Notes: a model not told the origin generated them from the letters alone. A stretch of 64,000 bases of DNA from Phaeobacter gallaeciensis (GCF_001678945.1 NZ_CP015124.1:2518001-2582000), one strand, 5' to 3'. Positions 35,424 through 46,078 are shown, counted from the first letter of the stretch. Program-made: numbers and translations.

Positions 35424-35450
35424 TCGCAACCAATTCTAAATTGGTTGCGA
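35424..35450. promoter_or_regulatory. 27-bp palindromic operator candidate upstream of tauE-gntR
   Basis: Perfect 12-bp arms (half-site TCGCAACCAATT) around a CTA centre, 90 bp upstream of the tauE start. The inner AACCAATT...AATTGGTT resembles GntR-FCD operators. No T-run follows in either direction, which argues against a terminator for eda. Confidence 0.65.
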
Positions 35451-35525
35451 TACATCGCGGAACGGGCCCCGGCTGTCAAGGCCGGTGCTCTCGGTCCCTT
35501 GTTTTGTCGGTGGGTGTTCTGGAGC

Positions 35526-36173
35526 TCAGCCTGCCAGTTGCCGCGCGGCGCGGGCCAGTTCGGTGATCCCGGCCCAGTCGCCCGCCTCGATCAGGTCTGC
35601 CGGGGCGACCCAGCTGCCCCCGGCGCAGACCACATTGGGCAGCGACAGGTAGGTGCTGGCATTGCCCGGGCTGACGCCGCCGGTGGGGCAGAAGGAGATC
35701 TGCGGCAGCGGCGCGCCGATGGCTTTCAGCGCGGGCGCCCCGCCCGAGGCTTCGGCGGGGAAGAATTTCAGCATGTCATAGCCGCGCTCCAGCAGGCGCA
35801 TCGCTTCGGAGGCGGTGGCGGCGCCGGGCAGCATCGGCAGGCCTGCGGCCTCACAGGCGTCCAGAAGCTGATCGGTGGCGCCGGGCGAGACGCCAAATTG
35901 CGCGCCAGCCTCGACCGCCGCTGCAACGTCATCGGGGGTGACCAATGTGCCTGCGCCGACCACGCCACCGGGCACCTTTGCCATCTCGCGGATGACATCA
36001 AGGGCCGCTGGGGTGCGCAGGGTGACTTCCAGCGCGGGCAGCCCGCCTGCCACCAGCGCCTCGGCCAGCGGGCGGGCGTGGGCGGCGTCATGCACCACCA
36101 GAACCGGAACGATAGGTGCCATCTGGCAGATCTCGCGGGTGCGGGCGCTGGCCGCCTTTGGTGAAATTGACAT
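35526..36173 (-). CDS. eda: KDPG/KHG aldolase
   Basis: 215 aa from ATG 36173, class I aldolase cleaving 2-keto-3-deoxy-6-phosphogluconate to pyruvate and glyceraldehyde-3-phosphate. The Schiff-base lysine is in MLKFFPAEASGG; other barrel strands show VPVLVVHD, LEVTLRT, VGAGTL and ISFCPTGG. Starts 4 nt after the edd stop, so it is translationally linked. Last gene of pgi-zwf-edd-eda. Confidence 0.95.
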   Translation of the reverse strand: MSISPKAASARTREICQMAPIVPVLVVHDAAHARPLAEALVAGGLPALEVTLRTPAALDVIREMAKVPGGVVGAGTLVTPDDVAAAVEAGAQFGVSPGATDQLLDACEAAGLPMLPGAATASEAMRLLERGYDMLKFFPAEASGGAPALKAIGAPLPQISFCPTGGVSPGNASTYLSLPNVVCAGGSWVAPADLIEAGDWAGITELARAARQLAG

Positions 36174-36177
36174 GGGA

Positions 36178-37986
36178 TCAGTCTCCGAAAACGCTGGCGC
36201 CGGTATCGGCGGATGTGACGGCCTGGCGGAACAGGGAAAACAGCTCGCGCCCGGTGCCGTGCTGATAGGCAGACAGATCCGCCGTAGCGGCCTGGCGGTC
36301 CAGCGCGCCGGGGGTGAGCACGTCGAGCGTGCCCGTGGTGGCATCGAGCCGCAGCACATCGCCGTCCCTGATCTTGGCGATGGGGCCGCCGTCCAGCGCC
36401 TCAGGCACCACGTGGATGGCGGCAGGCACCTTGCCCGAAGCCCCGGACATGCGCCCGTCGGTGACCAGCGCCACCTTGTGCCCCTTGCCCTGCAAAATGC
36501 CCAGCATCGGCGTCAGGCTGTGCAGTTCCGGCATACCGTTCGCCTTGGGGCCCTGGAAGCGCACAACGACGATCACATCGCCGGTGAACTCGCCTGCCTT
36601 GAAGGCGGCCTTGGCCTCCTCTTGATCGTGGAAGACGCGAGCGGGGGCCTCGATCACGTGGTGTTCCTCGGCCACGGCGGAGACCTTGATCACCGCTGTG
36701 CCCAGGCAGCCGGTCAGACGTTTCAGACCGCCGGTCTGCTGGAACGGAGCCTTTGCCGGGCGCAGGATCGCGTCGTTCAGCGATGTTTTGGTGCCGGGGC
36801 GGAAGGTCAGGCCATCCTCGGTCAGGAAGGGTTCCTGCGTATACTGTTCCAGCCCGGCGCCGGCGATGGTCTTGGTGTCGGGATGCAGGAAGCCCGCGTT
36901 CAGCAGTTCCCCGATCATATAGCCTAGCCCGCCCGCCGCGTGAAAATGGTTCACGTCGGCCAGACCGTTGGGATAGACCCGCGCCAGGAGCGGCACCACA
37001 TCCGACAGATCCGCAAAGTCCTGCCAGTCGAGGATCACTCCTCCGGCGCGGGCCATGGCGATCAGATGGATCAGCAGGTTGGTCGACCCACCGGTGGCCA
37101 TCAGCCCGACGATGCCGTTGGCATAGGCCTTTTCGTCCAGCACATCGCAGACCGGCGTGTAGCTGTTGCCAAGCGCGCTGAGCGACAGCGCCCGTTTTGC
37201 GCCCTCCACCGTCAGCGCCTCGCGCAGGGGGGTGCCGGGATTGACGAAGGAGGAGCCGGGCAGGTGCAGCCCCATGAACTCCATCAGCATCTGGTTGGTG
37301 TTGGCGGTGCCGTAGAAGGTGCAGGTGCCGGGGCCGTGGTAGGCGGCCATCTCGGCCTTCAGAAGTTCATCGCGGCCGATCTCTCCGGCGGCGTACTTCT
37401 GGCGGATCTTGGCCTTGTCGTCATTCGCCAGCCCGCTGGTCATCGGCCCGGCAGGCAGGAACACTGCAGGAAGATGGCCGAATGTCTGTGCGCCGATCAC
37501 CAGACCCGGCACGATCTTGTCGCAGACGCCAAGATAGACCGCCGCATCAAACACATTGTGGCTCAGCGCGACGCCGGTCGCGAGCGCAATGGTGTCGCGG
37601 GAAAACAGGCTCAGCTCCATGCCTGCCTCGCCCTGGGTGACGCCATCGCACATGGCAGGCACGCCGCCCGCGACCTGCGCGGTGCCCCCGCTGGCGCGGA
37701 CCGCATCGCGGATCAGCGTGGGGTAGGTTTCAAACGGCTGATGCGCCGACAGCATATCGTTATAGGCGGTGACGATCCCGAGATGTCCGGCGCTGCCACT
37801 GGCCAGCGTGCCCTGATCCGAACCGGTCGCCGCATAGGCATGGGCCTGACCGGAACAGGACAGATGTGCCCGCGCCGGACCCTTGCCTTGTGCCGCGCGC
37901 ATCCGCGCCAGATAGGCGCTGCGGGTCTCCGCGCTGCGGGCGATGATCCGTTCGGTGACCTCTTTAAGTGTCTGGTTCAAGCTCAT
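36178..37986 (-). CDS. edd: 6-phosphogluconate dehydratase
   Basis: 602 aa, IlvD/Edd family iron-sulfur dehydratase forming KDPG from 6-phosphogluconate, the committed Entner-Doudoroff step. Conserved blocks: [15 protein letters not shown] near residue 70, [31 protein letters not shown] and [15 protein letters not shown] with [4Fe-4S]-binding Cys, and [16 protein letters not shown] near the C-terminus. Length is standard. It sits 60 nt after zwf and 4 nt before eda. Confidence 0.96.
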   Translation of the reverse strand: MSLNQTLKEVTERIIARSAETRSAYLARMRAAQGKGPARAHLSCSGQAHAYAATGSDQGTLASGSAGHLGIVTAYNDMLSAHQPFETYPTLIRDAVRASGGTAQVAGGVPAMCDGVTQGEAGMELSLFSRDTIALATGVALSHNVFDAAVYLGVCDKIVPGLVIGAQTFGHLPAVFLPAGPMTSGLANDDKAKIRQKYAAGEIGRDELLKAEMAAYHGPGTCTFYGTANTNQMLMEFMGLHLPGSSFVNPGTPLREALTVEGAKRALSLSALGNSYTPVCDVLDEKAYANGIVGLMATGGSTNLLIHLIAMARAGGVILDWQDFADLSDVVPLLARVYPNGLADVNHFHAAGGLGYMIGELLNAGFLHPDTKTIAGAGLEQYTQEPFLTEDGLTFRPGTKTSLNDAILRPAKAPFQQTGGLKRLTGCLGTAVIKVSAVAEEHHVIEAPARVFHDQEEAKAAFKAGEFTGDVIVVVRFQGPKANGMPELHSLTPMLGILQGKGHKVALVTDGRMSGASGKVPAAIHVVPEALDGGPIAKIRDGDVLRLDATTGTLDVLTPGALDRQAATADLSAYQHGTGRELFSLFRQAVTSADTGASVFGD

Positions 37987-38046
37987 GTCAGATGCCTTTC
38001 GAATGGCTTGCGCGGGGCGGGCTGTGGGGCGGTGGCGTCGGGGACG

Positions 38047-39495
38047 TCAATCTCCGATACTACGCCATCGGCGCCCGTCCCGGTGCATCAGCAGCAGCGA
38101 ATCCTCGGGGCCGGAGCCACCCTGATCATAGCGCTGCGGCACGGTTTCGCTGTCGGCCCAGCTGGCGATGATCGGATCGGCCCAGGCCCAGGCAGCTTCG
38201 ACCTCGTCCCCGCGCATGAACAGGGTCTGGTTGCCGCGGATCACATCCATGATCAGCCGCTCATAAGCGTCCTGCGGGCGGCCCGCATCGGGCAGGCTGT
38301 CGGCAAAGGTCATATCGAGGTTGGCGCCAGTCAGGCGCATGCCGCCGGGGCCGGGATCCTTGATGGTGGTGCGCAGGGTGATGCCTTCATCCGGTTGCAG
38401 GCGGATCACCAGCACGTTGCCGTGCACCCCTGCGGCGCCTTCGAAGATATTATGCGGCGGGTCGCGGAAATAGACAGCGATTTCGGAAACGCGTTCGCGC
38501 AGGCATTTGCCGGTGCGCAGGTAAAAGGGCGTTCCGGCCCAACGCCAGTTCGCCACCTGCACCTTCATCGCGATGAAGCTTTCGGTGGTGCTGTCGGGAT
38601 TGCCCGCATGCTCGCGGTAGCTGTCGCCGTTGCGGCCGCGATACTGGCCGCGGGCGATATCATCCGGGGCCACCGGGTCCAGCGCTTCGATCACCTTGAC
38701 TTTTTCATCGCGCACCGCGTTCGGGGTGAAGCGCGCTGGCGGCTCCATCGCGGTGAGGCACAGCAGCTGCATCAGGTGGTTCTGCACCATGTCCCGCATG
38801 GCACCGGACCTGTCGTAATATTCGCCGCGCCCTTCGACCCCGATGCTTTCGGCGACGGTGATCTGCACGTGGTCGATATGGGAGGAATTCCATAGCGGTT
38901 CGAACAGGGAGTTGGCAAAGCGCAGCGCCATCAGGTTCTGCACGGTTTCCTTGCCCAGATAATGGTCGATCCGGTAGATCTGGTCTTCCTGAAAATGCGC
39001 CCGCAGCGCCTGGTTCAGCTCCCGCGCTGAGGCCAGATCGTGACCAAAGGGTTTTTCCAGCACGATGCGGCTCTCGGCTGTGACCATACCGCTTGCGCTG
39101 AGCCGGTCTGCGATATCGGTGAATAGGCTGGGGGCGACCGACAGGTAGAAGGCGCGGGTGACATCGGCGCGCAGGTGCTGGCCCAGATCGGCCCAGCCGC
39201 CATCACCGCGCGCGTCCACCGCGACATAATCCAGAAGCTTGATAAAGGCGGCGATATCCGCCTCGTTGGTTTCGCCGGGCTGGCCAAATTCGCGGATCGC
39301 GGCGGCGGTCAGCTCCTGAAACTCGGGCCGGTCCAGATCGGCGCGCGAAGAGCCGATGATGCGGGTATCGTCGCTGAACTGGCCGATCTGGAAGCGGTGA
39401 AACAGGCTTGGCAGGATCTTGCGGCGGGCCAGATCACCGGTGGCACCAAACAGGACCAGGTCGAACGGCTGAACGGGGATAACGCGGGAAACCAT
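38047..39495 (-). CDS. zwf: Glucose-6-phosphate 1-dehydrogenase
   Basis: 482 aa. The N-terminal GATGDLARRKILPSLF motif binds NAD(P)+, and RIDHYLGKETVQNL contains the catalytic His and substrate-binding Lys. The enzyme oxidises glucose-6-phosphate to 6-phosphogluconolactone and feeds the Entner-Doudoroff route encoded just downstream. It lies 48 nt after pgi. The lactonase gene pgl, often directly next to zwf, is missing here. Confidence 0.96.
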   Translation of the reverse strand: MVSRVIPVQPFDLVLFGATGDLARRKILPSLFHRFQIGQFSDDTRIIGSSRADLDRPEFQELTAAAIREFGQPGETNEADIAAFIKLLDYVAVDARGDGGWADLGQHLRADVTRAFYLSVAPSLFTDIADRLSASGMVTAESRIVLEKPFGHDLASARELNQALRAHFQEDQIYRIDHYLGKETVQNLMALRFANSLFEPLWNSSHIDHVQITVAESIGVEGRGEYYDRSGAMRDMVQNHLMQLLCLTAMEPPARFTPNAVRDEKVKVIEALDPVAPDDIARGQYRGRNGDSYREHAGNPDSTTESFIAMKVQVANWRWAGTPFYLRTGKCLRERVSEIAVYFRDPPHNIFEGAAGVHGNVLVIRLQPDEGITLRTTIKDPGPGGMRLTGANLDMTFADSLPDAGRPQDAYERLIMDVIRGNQTLFMRGDEVEAAWAWADPIIASWADSETVPQRYDQGGSGPEDSLLLMHRDGRRWRSIGD

Positions 39496-39543
39496 GTGTC
39501 TGTCAGATCCTTGCAGCGGGTCGGGTTGATGTCGGACCGGTCT

Positions 39544-41148
39544 TCAGGTCAGTTTTGCCAGCAGGCCCCGGGTCGAGCCGTCCTTGCCGGTGGGGTCGGC
39601 GCCGTCGAGAATCGGCATCAGGCTGAGCGCCAGTTCCTTGCCCAGTTCCACGCCCCATTGATCAAAGGAGTTGATCCCCCAGATCGCGCCTTCGGTGAAG
39701 ACCCGGTGTTCAAAGAGGGCGATGATCTGCCCCAGCACAAAGGGCGTCAGCCGGGGGTAGGCAATGGTGACCGACGGGCGGTTGCCGGGAAAGGTCAGAT
39801 GCACTGTCATCCGTTTGAGCTCGGCGCCTTCGAAGCCACGTTCGGCGGCCAGTTGGCGCGCCTCCTCCGGGCTGCGGCCGCGCATCAGCGCCTCGGATTG
39901 GGCCAGACAATTGGCCACCAGCATCCGGTGCTGATGGGCAAGCTCGGGCTCGTGCCCTTCGGCTGCGATCAGGAATTCTGCAGGCACCACGCGGGTGCCC
40001 TGATGCAGCAGCTGATAGAAGGCGTGTTGGCCGTTGGTCCCGGGCTCGCCCCAGACCACGGGCCCAGAGTGGCGGGTCAGCGGTTCGCCATCAAGGGTCA
40101 CACCCTTGCCGTTGCTTTCCATGTCGAGCTGCTGAAGATAGGCGGGCAGGCGCGACAGGCGCTGATCATAGGGCAGCACCGCGCGGCTGTCATAGCCGCA
40201 GATATTGTTGTGCCAGATCCCGATCAGTCCAAGCAGGACCGGCAGGTTTTGCGCTAGCGGGGCAGTCTGAAAATGCGCATCCATGGCTGCGGCGCCGCTC
40301 AGAAGGGCGCGGAAATTGTCAGGGCCCACGGCAATCAGGATCGGCAGGCCGACCGGCCCCCACATGGAGTAGCGCCCGCCAACCCAATCGGCAAAGCCAA
40401 ACACACGCTCGGGCGGGATGCCGAACGCGGCGGTCTTGTCCTGCGCCGAGGAGACTGCCGCCAGATGCGCGGTGGCGCCATCCCCCAGGGCCGCGCGCAG
40501 CCATCTGAGCGCGGTTTCGGCATTGGCCATGGTTTCGGTGGTGGTGAAGGTCTTGGAGGCGATGACGATCAGCGTCGTTTCAGGATCGAGATCCTTCAGC
40601 GTATCCGCAATATGCGCGCCATCGACGTTGGAGACGAAATGGCAGCGCGGACCATCGTGATAGGGCGCAAGGGCCAGCGTCGCCATCACCGGACCAAGGT
40701 CGGAGCCGCCGATGCCGATGTTGACCACATCGGTAAAGGCCGCGCCTGTCGCGGTTTTCGTCGCGCCGCTGCGCAGGCCCCCGGCAAAGGCTTCCATGCG
40801 GCGCAGAGTGTCCTGCACCTGAGGCATCACGTCTACGCCATCCACCAGGATCTTCTGATCCGCGGGTGCGCGCAGGGCGGTGTGCAGAACGGCCCGGCCC
40901 TCGGTCGCGTTGATCCGCTCGCCGCGGAACATGGCGTCGATATGATCCGGCAGACCGGTTTCCTTTGCCAGCGCGATCAGCAGCGACAGGGCCGTTTGGT
41001 CCAGTGCCGTCTTGGAATAGTCGAGGAGAAGGTCATCACTGTCGGCAGAGAAAGCATCGAACCGGTCCGCGTCATCGAACAGCGAAAGCAACGGCGTATT
41101 GGCGGTTTCGGCTCTGTGTCGGGCCAGCTGTGCCCAGATATCACTCAT
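39544..41148 (-). CDS. pgi: Glucose-6-phosphate isomerase
   Basis: 534 aa from ATG 41148. Typical segments: [13 protein letters not shown], the phosphate-binding [14 protein letters not shown], signature [15 protein letters not shown], and [13 protein letters not shown] with catalytic Glu and Lys. It interconverts glucose- and fructose-6-phosphate, letting hexoses and gluconeogenic carbon enter the ED route. First gene of pgi-zwf-edd-eda. An in-frame extension of 26 codons upstream runs through the likely promoter and is not used. A 14-bp LacI-type palindrome lies 82 bp upstream. Confidence 0.95.
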   Translation of the reverse strand: MSDIWAQLARHRAETANTPLLSLFDDADRFDAFSADSDDLLLDYSKTALDQTALSLLIALAKETGLPDHIDAMFRGERINATEGRAVLHTALRAPADQKILVDGVDVMPQVQDTLRRMEAFAGGLRSGATKTATGAAFTDVVNIGIGGSDLGPVMATLALAPYHDGPRCHFVSNVDGAHIADTLKDLDPETTLIVIASKTFTTTETMANAETALRWLRAALGDGATAHLAAVSSAQDKTAAFGIPPERVFGFADWVGGRYSMWGPVGLPILIAVGPDNFRALLSGAAAMDAHFQTAPLAQNLPVLLGLIGIWHNNICGYDSRAVLPYDQRLSRLPAYLQQLDMESNGKGVTLDGEPLTRHSGPVVWGEPGTNGQHAFYQLLHQGTRVVPAEFLIAAEGHEPELAHQHRMLVANCLAQSEALMRGRSPEEARQLAAERGFEGAELKRMTVHLTFPGNRPSVTIAYPRLTPFVLGQIIALFEHRVFTEGAIWGINSFDQWGVELGKELALSLMPILDGADPTGKDGSTRGLLAKLT

Positions 41149-41230
41149 TCCAACAGGTTCCTTGCAAGTGGTCTGATTAGAGTCTGATCTTGTTCCCGGC
41201 GCGGTCCTGGCATATGCGAATTGCACAAAT

Positions 41231-41244
41231 CGTTAGCGCTAACG
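41231..41244. promoter_or_regulatory. LacI-family-type operator candidate for pgi-zwf-edd-eda
   Basis: Perfect 14-bp palindrome CGTTAGCGCTAACG, centred on CG as in LacI/GalR-family operators, 82 bp upstream of the pgi ATG. No LacI-type regulator gene is in the window, so the binder would be encoded elsewhere. Confidence 0.55.
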
Positions 41245-41380
41245 TTGATAGTCGTAAATATGTCCGCACGCAATAGGTTCGGAGGGGTTATCTCAGGCCA
41301 CCGTGGCTGCGTCAATTCGGCAGATTGGATCGGTCTCTTTGTGTTGCAGGTGGCGCGGCGGATGCTCCCGCCTGCTGCGG

Positions 41381-41396
41381 GGTATTCTTGAATACC
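41381..41396. repeat. GGTATTC/GAATACC inverted repeat
   Basis: 7-2-7 inverted repeat next to a GCGGATGCTCCCGCC stretch, between ureG and pgi. Similar GGTATT-type motifs are, from memory, common in intergenic DNA of this family; copy number cannot be checked here. Confidence 0.35.
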
Positions 41397-41405
41397 TCCT
41401 CGCAG

Positions 41406-41445
41406 TTGGGCCGGGCGCCGCGCAAAAGCGCGGCGCCCGGCCCAA
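41406..41445 (-). terminator. Perfect 18-bp hairpin downstream of ureG (copy 3 of intergenic family)
   Basis: Arms begin TTGGGCCGGGCGCCGCGC and pair perfectly around AAAA. It lies 63 nt past the ureG stop. This is the strongest hairpin in the window and shares its TTGGGCC flank with those at 444-475 and 6601-6631. No T-run, so it could be a terminator, a 3'-end stabiliser or a repeat element. Confidence 0.6.
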
Positions 41446-41508
41446 GACGGAACGCGCCTTTTTCAAAGGCGAGGTCAGGCGCGGGAGCTTCTGTCCTGCG
41501 CGCCCGGA

Positions 41509-42150
41509 TCATGCGGTTTCTTGCAACAGCAGCGGTGACTGGACGCCGCCGATGCTGCACAGATGCGCGACGATATCCGCCACGCCCTTGTCATGGCGCA
41601 GGCTGGCAAAGACGAAGGGCAACGCCCCCCGCATCCGTGCGGCGTCTCGTTCCATCACCTCAAGCGAGGCCCCCACATAGGGCGCAAGGTCGGTCTTGTT
41701 GATCACCAAGAGGTCCGAGCGGGTGATGGCGGGGCCGCCCTTGCGAGGGATTTCCTCGCCTGCGGCCACATCGATCACATAAAGCGTCACATCGGCCAGC
41801 TCGGGGCTGAAGGTCGCCGACAGATTGTCGCCGCCGCTCTCGATCAGCACGATCTCCAGATCCGCGTGGCGCTCTTGCATTTCGGCGACGGCGGCCAGGT
41901 TGATCGAGGCATCCTCGCGGATCGCCGTATGTGGGCAACCGCCGGTTTCGACGCCGATCACCCGGTCCTGCGGCAGCACCTGCATGCGCATCAGTGCCTC
42001 GGCGTCTTCCTGCGTGTAGATGTCATTGGTGATCACCCCGATCGAGTGATGCGGCGACAGCGCGCGCGCCAGCTGCGCCGTCAGCGTGGTTTTTCCCGCG
42101 CCGACCGGGCCGCCGATGCCAACGCGCAAAGGTCCGTTGAAACTGCTCAT
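41509..42150 (-). CDS. ureG: Urease accessory GTPase UreG
   Basis: 213 aa SIMIBI-class GTPase that drives nickel delivery to apo-urease. The P-loop is [13 protein letters not shown] (residues 12-24). A CPH motif in [15 protein letters not shown] binds nickel, and [15 protein letters not shown] and [12 protein letters not shown] follow family consensus. Start overlaps the ureF stop by 4 nt (ATGA). Last gene of the urease operon. Confidence 0.96.
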   Translation of the reverse strand: MSSFNGPLRVGIGGPVGAGKTTLTAQLARALSPHHSIGVITNDIYTQEDAEALMRMQVLPQDRVIGVETGGCPHTAIREDASINLAAVAEMQERHADLEIVLIESGGDNLSATFSPELADVTLYVIDVAAGEEIPRKGGPAITRSDLLVINKTDLAPYVGASLEVMERDAARMRGALPFVFASLRHDKGVADIVAHLCSIGGVQSPLLLQETA

Positions 42151-42794
42151 GAGCGGAAGATCCTTGAGTATTGGGTTTCATGGGTCATCGAGGCGATGTC
42201 CGAGGCGAAGCTGGCCCCGGCCAGCGCCGCCAGATCCGTCTCGTAGGCGTTTTGTGCGGCCTCCCGGATCAGCGGGCCGAGATCCGTCAGGATCTGCTGG
42301 CCTTGCAGCTGGCCCACTGGCAACAGCCGCTGCCCGGCCGCCACAAGGTTCGAGACAAAGGCATGCACGAACATATGCGCCGTCAGTTCCAGCGACAGCC
42401 CGTGCAGGCGCGCCGCACGGCCAATGGCGCTGGGATAGGTGAGGACAGGCAGGGTATCGCCCCAGACACCGGATGTGGTCTGGCAAAAGGCACGCCCCTG
42501 ATTGAGGCTTTCGGCCAGGCGTTCGCGCGACGGAGCAAAGGCCCGCGCCTGCATGTCCACCTCGGACAGGGCCACATCATCCGCTGCGCGGTAAGCAGCT
42601 GATAGAATGATCGGATCGCTGCGCCCGCTGCCGTAGAGCAGCAGATCGCCCAGCCAGTCCGCCAGTCCGGTCCCATCGGTAACCTGTCCGGTGGTGCAGG
42701 CAGCCTCCAGCCCGTGCGAATAGGCAAAAGCGCCCACCGGGTAGGCCGGGGAGAGCCACTGCATCAGAAGGACGGCGCCGGGTTCAATGCTCAT
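42147..42794 (-). CDS. ureF: Urease accessory protein UreF
   Basis: 215 aa from ATG 42794. All-helical UreF features are present: [21 protein letters not shown] at the N-terminus, [19 protein letters not shown], and a C-terminal [13 protein letters not shown]. It joins UreD and UreG in the maturation complex. The start overlaps the end of ureE by 11 nt. The open frame upstream is the other reading of the ureE histidine tail and is not coding. Confidence 0.94.
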   Translation of the reverse strand: MSIEPGAVLLMQWLSPAYPVGAFAYSHGLEAACTTGQVTDGTGLADWLGDLLLYGSGRSDPIILSAAYRAADDVALSEVDMQARAFAPSRERLAESLNQGRAFCQTTSGVWGDTLPVLTYPSAIGRAARLHGLSLELTAHMFVHAFVSNLVAAGQRLLPVGQLQGQQILTDLGPLIREAAQNAYETDLAALAGASFASDIASMTHETQYSRIFRS

Positions 42795-43380
42795 GGGACT
42801 GCCCGCCTGCGTGATCGTGGCCATGGGAATGGCTGTGCCCGTGATCATGCTCATGCCCGTGGCTGTGATCGTGGGAATGTCCATGATCATGCGTATGACC
42901 GTGATCGTGAGAATGGGTGCGCCCGTGCCCATAGGCGCCGCCTTCGGGCGTGAAGGGCTCTTCAACCTCGCGCACATTGGCGCCAAGGCGTTCCAGCATG
43001 GCGCGGATGACGTGATCGCGCTGAATCAGCAGGCGCTCGGGCTGGATCTGACAGGGGGTGTGGCGGTTGCCGATATGCCAGGCAAGCCGGACCAATTCCG
43101 CGCCGCTCGTGTTGCCTGCTGTCACTTCCAGCAGCGCCTCGGGGGCGGCGGTGACGGCGATCTCGCCGCCGTCTTCGAGAATCAGAACCCCGCCGTGATC
43201 CAGAGAGGTCGTCTGCGGCAGGTCCACCAGCAGCCGGGCACCGGTTTCGGTGCTCAGAACCTTGCGGCGCAGGAACCGCGCTTCGTAATCCAGAACCACC
43301 CGGTCCCGGGGTTCTGGCTGATGGCTGTGGCCGTGATACTGGCGGGCGATCAGGCTGGGCAGCTGCGCGGGGGCGGTCAT
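42784..43380 (-). CDS. ureE: Urease nickel metallochaperone UreE with long His tail
   Basis: 198 aa. The UreE peptide-binding and metal domains cover about residues 1-148 (RVVLDYEARFLRRKVLSTETG, LAWHIGNRHTPCQI with the conserved metal-site His). Residues 151-198 are a histidine-rich tail with 21 His in 48 residues, mainly in H-x-H repeats, expected to store or buffer Ni2+. The DNA of the tail (about 42787-42930) is a simple degenerate repeat. Coupled to ureF by overlap. Confidence 0.94.
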   Translation of the reverse strand: MTAPAQLPSLIARQYHGHSHQPEPRDRVVLDYEARFLRRKVLSTETGARLLVDLPQTTSLDHGGVLILEDGGEIAVTAAPEALLEVTAGNTSGAELVRLAWHIGNRHTPCQIQPERLLIQRDHVIRAMLERLGANVREVEEPFTPEGGAYGHGRTHSHDHGHTHDHGHSHDHSHGHEHDHGHSHSHGHDHAGGQSHEH

Positions 43381-43423
43381 GACAGCCCCCGGCGCGGCGA
43401 TTGGAGACCGGCGGTGCCGGGAA

Positions 43424-43657
43424 TCAGATGTAGTAGACGTCCGAGAAGACGTGATGAACGATCTTGTCGCGGGTCAGGCCACGCTCGGCCAGATCGGCAT
43501 CGCTCATGGCCATCAGGCGCTGAACTTTCTGGCTGCGGGTGTTGGCTTCGCCCAGCGCGATCATCACGCGACCAAAGGCGACGAAGGGTGCTGCCAGAAT
43601 CGCCAGAACGGATTTCTCGCTGGCGGAGGCAGTGGTGTGTTGTGCGGCATATGCCAT
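43424..43657 (-). CDS. DUF1127 small protein inside the urease operon
   Basis: 77 aa. The C-terminal half LMAMSDADLAERGLTRDKIVHHVF matches DUF1127 (YjiS-like), a short family abundant in Rhodobacterales. A few characterised members bind RNA or tune phosphate and stress metabolism; this one is unstudied as far as I know. AAAGGAG lies 9 nt before the ATG and can fold with CTCC just after it. It sits 142 nt after ureC and 43 nt before ureE, so it may have its own promoter. Confidence 0.85.
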   Translation of the reverse strand: MAYAAQHTTASASEKSVLAILAAPFVAFGRVMIALGEANTRSQKVQRLMAMSDADLAERGLTRDKIVHHVFSDVYYI

Positions 43658-43799
43658 TGGAGGTCACTCCTTTTTGAGTTGTGATCTCCTCCCAGTGACA
43701 CCCAAGGTAGGGCATGAATGCTGACCTAGCTAGGCCCCAGTTGGAATGGCTGCCATGCGCTCTGTGCAACGTTCTGAAAATGCTCATTTTTTGCGCTCC

Positions 43800-45536
<1,737 letters not shown>

Positions 45537-45772
45537 GATGGGTGTTCCTATCCGGTCGGGTGGTCACGCGCTGCGGTGACTCGGTTAATCTCGTATCTCA
45601 GGAGCTGACGGGACTGCCCGGTCGCAAGGCCGGGTCGCGCCCGACCCTCCCCACGGGAGGGCGCGTTTGCGACGTTTCGGACAGCGCGAGACCTGCGATG
45701 TGACGCGCGGGAGCAGGAATAGGCGGGTGAAGCAGCGCCCACCCAGGGTCAGCCGAGGCCCTTCCTCCTGCA
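45537..45772 (-). other. Structured 236-bp spacer between ureB and ureC
   Basis: Urease structural genes are usually nearly contiguous. Here the spacer carries a perfect 7-3-7 hairpin CCCTCCC/GGGAGGG (45645-45661) and CCCGG/CCGGG (45617-45634). A 63-codon open frame coupled to the ureB stop looks like a by-product of GC-rich structure and has no recognisable domain. It may be an inserted intergenic repeat or an RNA-processing site. Confidence 0.5.
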
Positions 45773-46078
45773 TCACAGATCCCCCATGATCTCTTGGTTG
45801 AAACCATAGATCCGGCGCGCACCGCTGATCGGGATCAGTGCCACGTCGCGGCGCTGGCCCGGTTCGAACCGCACGGCGGTGCCGGCAGCGATATCCAGAC
45901 GCATGCCCCGGGCCGCGGTACGGTCAAAGTCCAGCGCCGGATTGGTTTCGGCGAAATGGTAGTGGCTGCCGACCTGCACCGGGCGGTCGCCGGTATTGGC
46001 AACCATCAGCGTCACCGCCTCGGCGCCATCGTTCAGGGTCAGCTCCCCCGCCGCAGGAAACAGCTCTCCGGGGATCAT
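45773..46078 (-). CDS. ureB: Urease beta subunit
   Basis: 101 aa. Signature [16 protein letters not shown] at the start, then [18 protein letters not shown] and [12 protein letters not shown], as in all UreB. Forms the (abc)3 holoenzyme with UreA and UreC in the cytosol. Start overlaps the stop of the 57-aa gene upstream by 4 nt (ATGA). Confidence 0.96.
   Translation of the reverse strand: MIPGELFPAAGELTLNDGAEAVTLMVANTGDRPVQVGSHYHFAETNPALDFDRTAARGMRLDIAAGTAVRFEPGQRRDVALIPISGARRIYGFNQEIMGDL

Larger units (their letters stand above)
41149..41508. other. 360-bp region between ureG and pgi: promoter, operator candidate and hairpins
   Basis: No credible gene. The pgi-proximal part holds GTCTGAT repeated with an 11-nt period (41171-41177, 41182-41188) and the palindrome at 41231-41244. 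The ureG-proximal part holds an inverted repeat at 41381-41396 and a very strong hairpin at 41406-41445 that probably ends the urease operon. Reading on the minus strand, transcription of pgi should start near the palindrome. Confidence 0.6.

Noticed and set aside
36940-38895. Long plus-strand ORF opposite edd and zwf
   Set aside because: Antisense to clear Edd and Zwf coding sequence; no ribosome binding site or domain.
43377-43787. 136-codon minus-strand ORF after ureC with an AAGGAG site
   Set aside because: The ribosome binding site is good, but most of the frame overlaps the recognisable DUF1127 gene on the same strand and the sequence is Arg/Ser/His-rich noise. The first 40 codons could at most be a leader.
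45585-45776. 63-codon ORF coupled to the ureB stop
   Set aside because: The overlapping start is suggestive, but the translation follows the GC-rich stems (Arg, Pro, Cys rich) with no domain, signal peptide or helix. Treated as spacer.
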